From contig CANMQI010000012.1 in assembly GCA_947499955.1 (NCBI GenBank), positions 142,192 through 206,191 of the forward strand: a DNA stretch of 64,000 bases. Direction: 5' to 3'. The stretch's first letter is position 1. Each line of letters opens with the position of its first letter. This stretch comes from an uncultured Granulosicoccus sp. (lineage in GTDB: Bacteria; Pseudomonadota; Gammaproteobacteria; Granulosicoccales; Granulosicoccaceae). This document shows positions 63,903 to 64,000 of this stretch, piece by piece. The notes under the pieces were generated by a model that saw only the letters and a list, made by a program, of their open reading frames with translations, was not told the origin of the DNA and ran no database searches. The translations under genes were made by a program, and so were the position numbers.

Positions 63903-64000
63903 ATGCCACGCTATACGAACGAAAGAAAGAGCGCTGTACTAAAGAAATTACTACCCCCGAACAATGAGTCTGTGCCTGATGTGGCGCTGGCTGAGGGGAT
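63903..64000 (+). mobile_element. Start of an insertion-sequence transposase (runs off the window)
   Basis: The ATG at 63903 opens a frame to the window edge (32 codons): MPRYTNERKSAVLKKLLPPN and SVPDVALAEGI. This resembles the N-terminal helix-turn-helix of IS3-type OrfA-like transposases ('...ERKxAVLxKLLPP...SVxEVAxxEGI'). The rest and the right end lie outside the window, so intactness and family are not certain. Confidence 0.65.

Overview
The window looks like chromosome from a free-living, probably marine gammaproteobacterium with a fairly large genome. The evidence is the gene content: malate synthase G, DNA polymerase II, a TAXI-type TRAP transporter, an FMN-riboswitch rib operon, lexA-imuA-imuB, rimO, a YehS-like DUF1456 gene and a tad pilus locus. 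A Granulosicoccus-like lineage is possible, but that is only an impression. No rRNA, tRNA or CRISPR array was recognised.

Layout. 0-5.3 kb: the end of a VWA-domain gene, a 7-bp satellite, a GH16 lipoprotein, glcB and a cytochrome P460 lipoprotein. 5.3-16 kb: polB, a coiled-coil membrane protein, a translationally coupled S33 hydrolase/ABC exporter operon, three membrane-anchored proteins (coiled coil, BON-OmpA, acidic linker plus helix-hairpin-helix), and a DUF1456 gene. 16-20.5 kb: a TAXI binding protein, a fused TRAP permease and an FKBP-type isomerase. 20.7-28.3 kb: a GGDEF-EAL protein, the lexA-imuA-imuB SOS mutagenesis cassette with a LexA box, a peroxidase-related protein and a class III aminotransferase. 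28.4-35.7 kb: a large hybrid histidine kinase carrying a LOV photosensor, then ribD-ribE-ribBA-ribH behind an FMN riboswitch. 35.7-38 kb: two secreted proteins of unknown function.

38.2-51.5 kb is a long tad (Flp pilus) locus: Flp pilin, a TadG-like protein, TadE-like pseudopilins, a second mini-pilin, CpaB, the CpaC secretin, a TadA ATPase with an N-terminal FHA domain, TadB, TadC, a lipoprotein, a DUF192 protein, a TPR lipoprotein and a last TadE-like protein. Most neighbouring genes from TadE to the TPR protein overlap by a few bases, so they look translationally coupled. A terminator hairpin overlaps the last stop codon. 51.6-54 kb holds metF, behind a near-perfect 24-bp palindrome, and rimO.

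From about 54 kb coding density falls and the sequence becomes more AT-rich. The genes here are an H-NS-family protein, a DnaJ-domain membrane protein and small membrane proteins. A stretch of about 2.8 kb has no convincing gene but two perfect palindromes. A secreted metzincin protease with RTX repeats follows, then an XRE-type helix-turn-helix protein fused to what looks like an NBR1-type four-tryptophan (FW) Ig-like domain, then the start of an insertion-sequence transposase at the edge. This end looks like an accessory region. The HTH-FW protein beside the RTX protease is the most unusual item in the window. The FHA-TadA fusion and the LOV kinase, which has a second LOV-like domain lacking its cysteine, come next.
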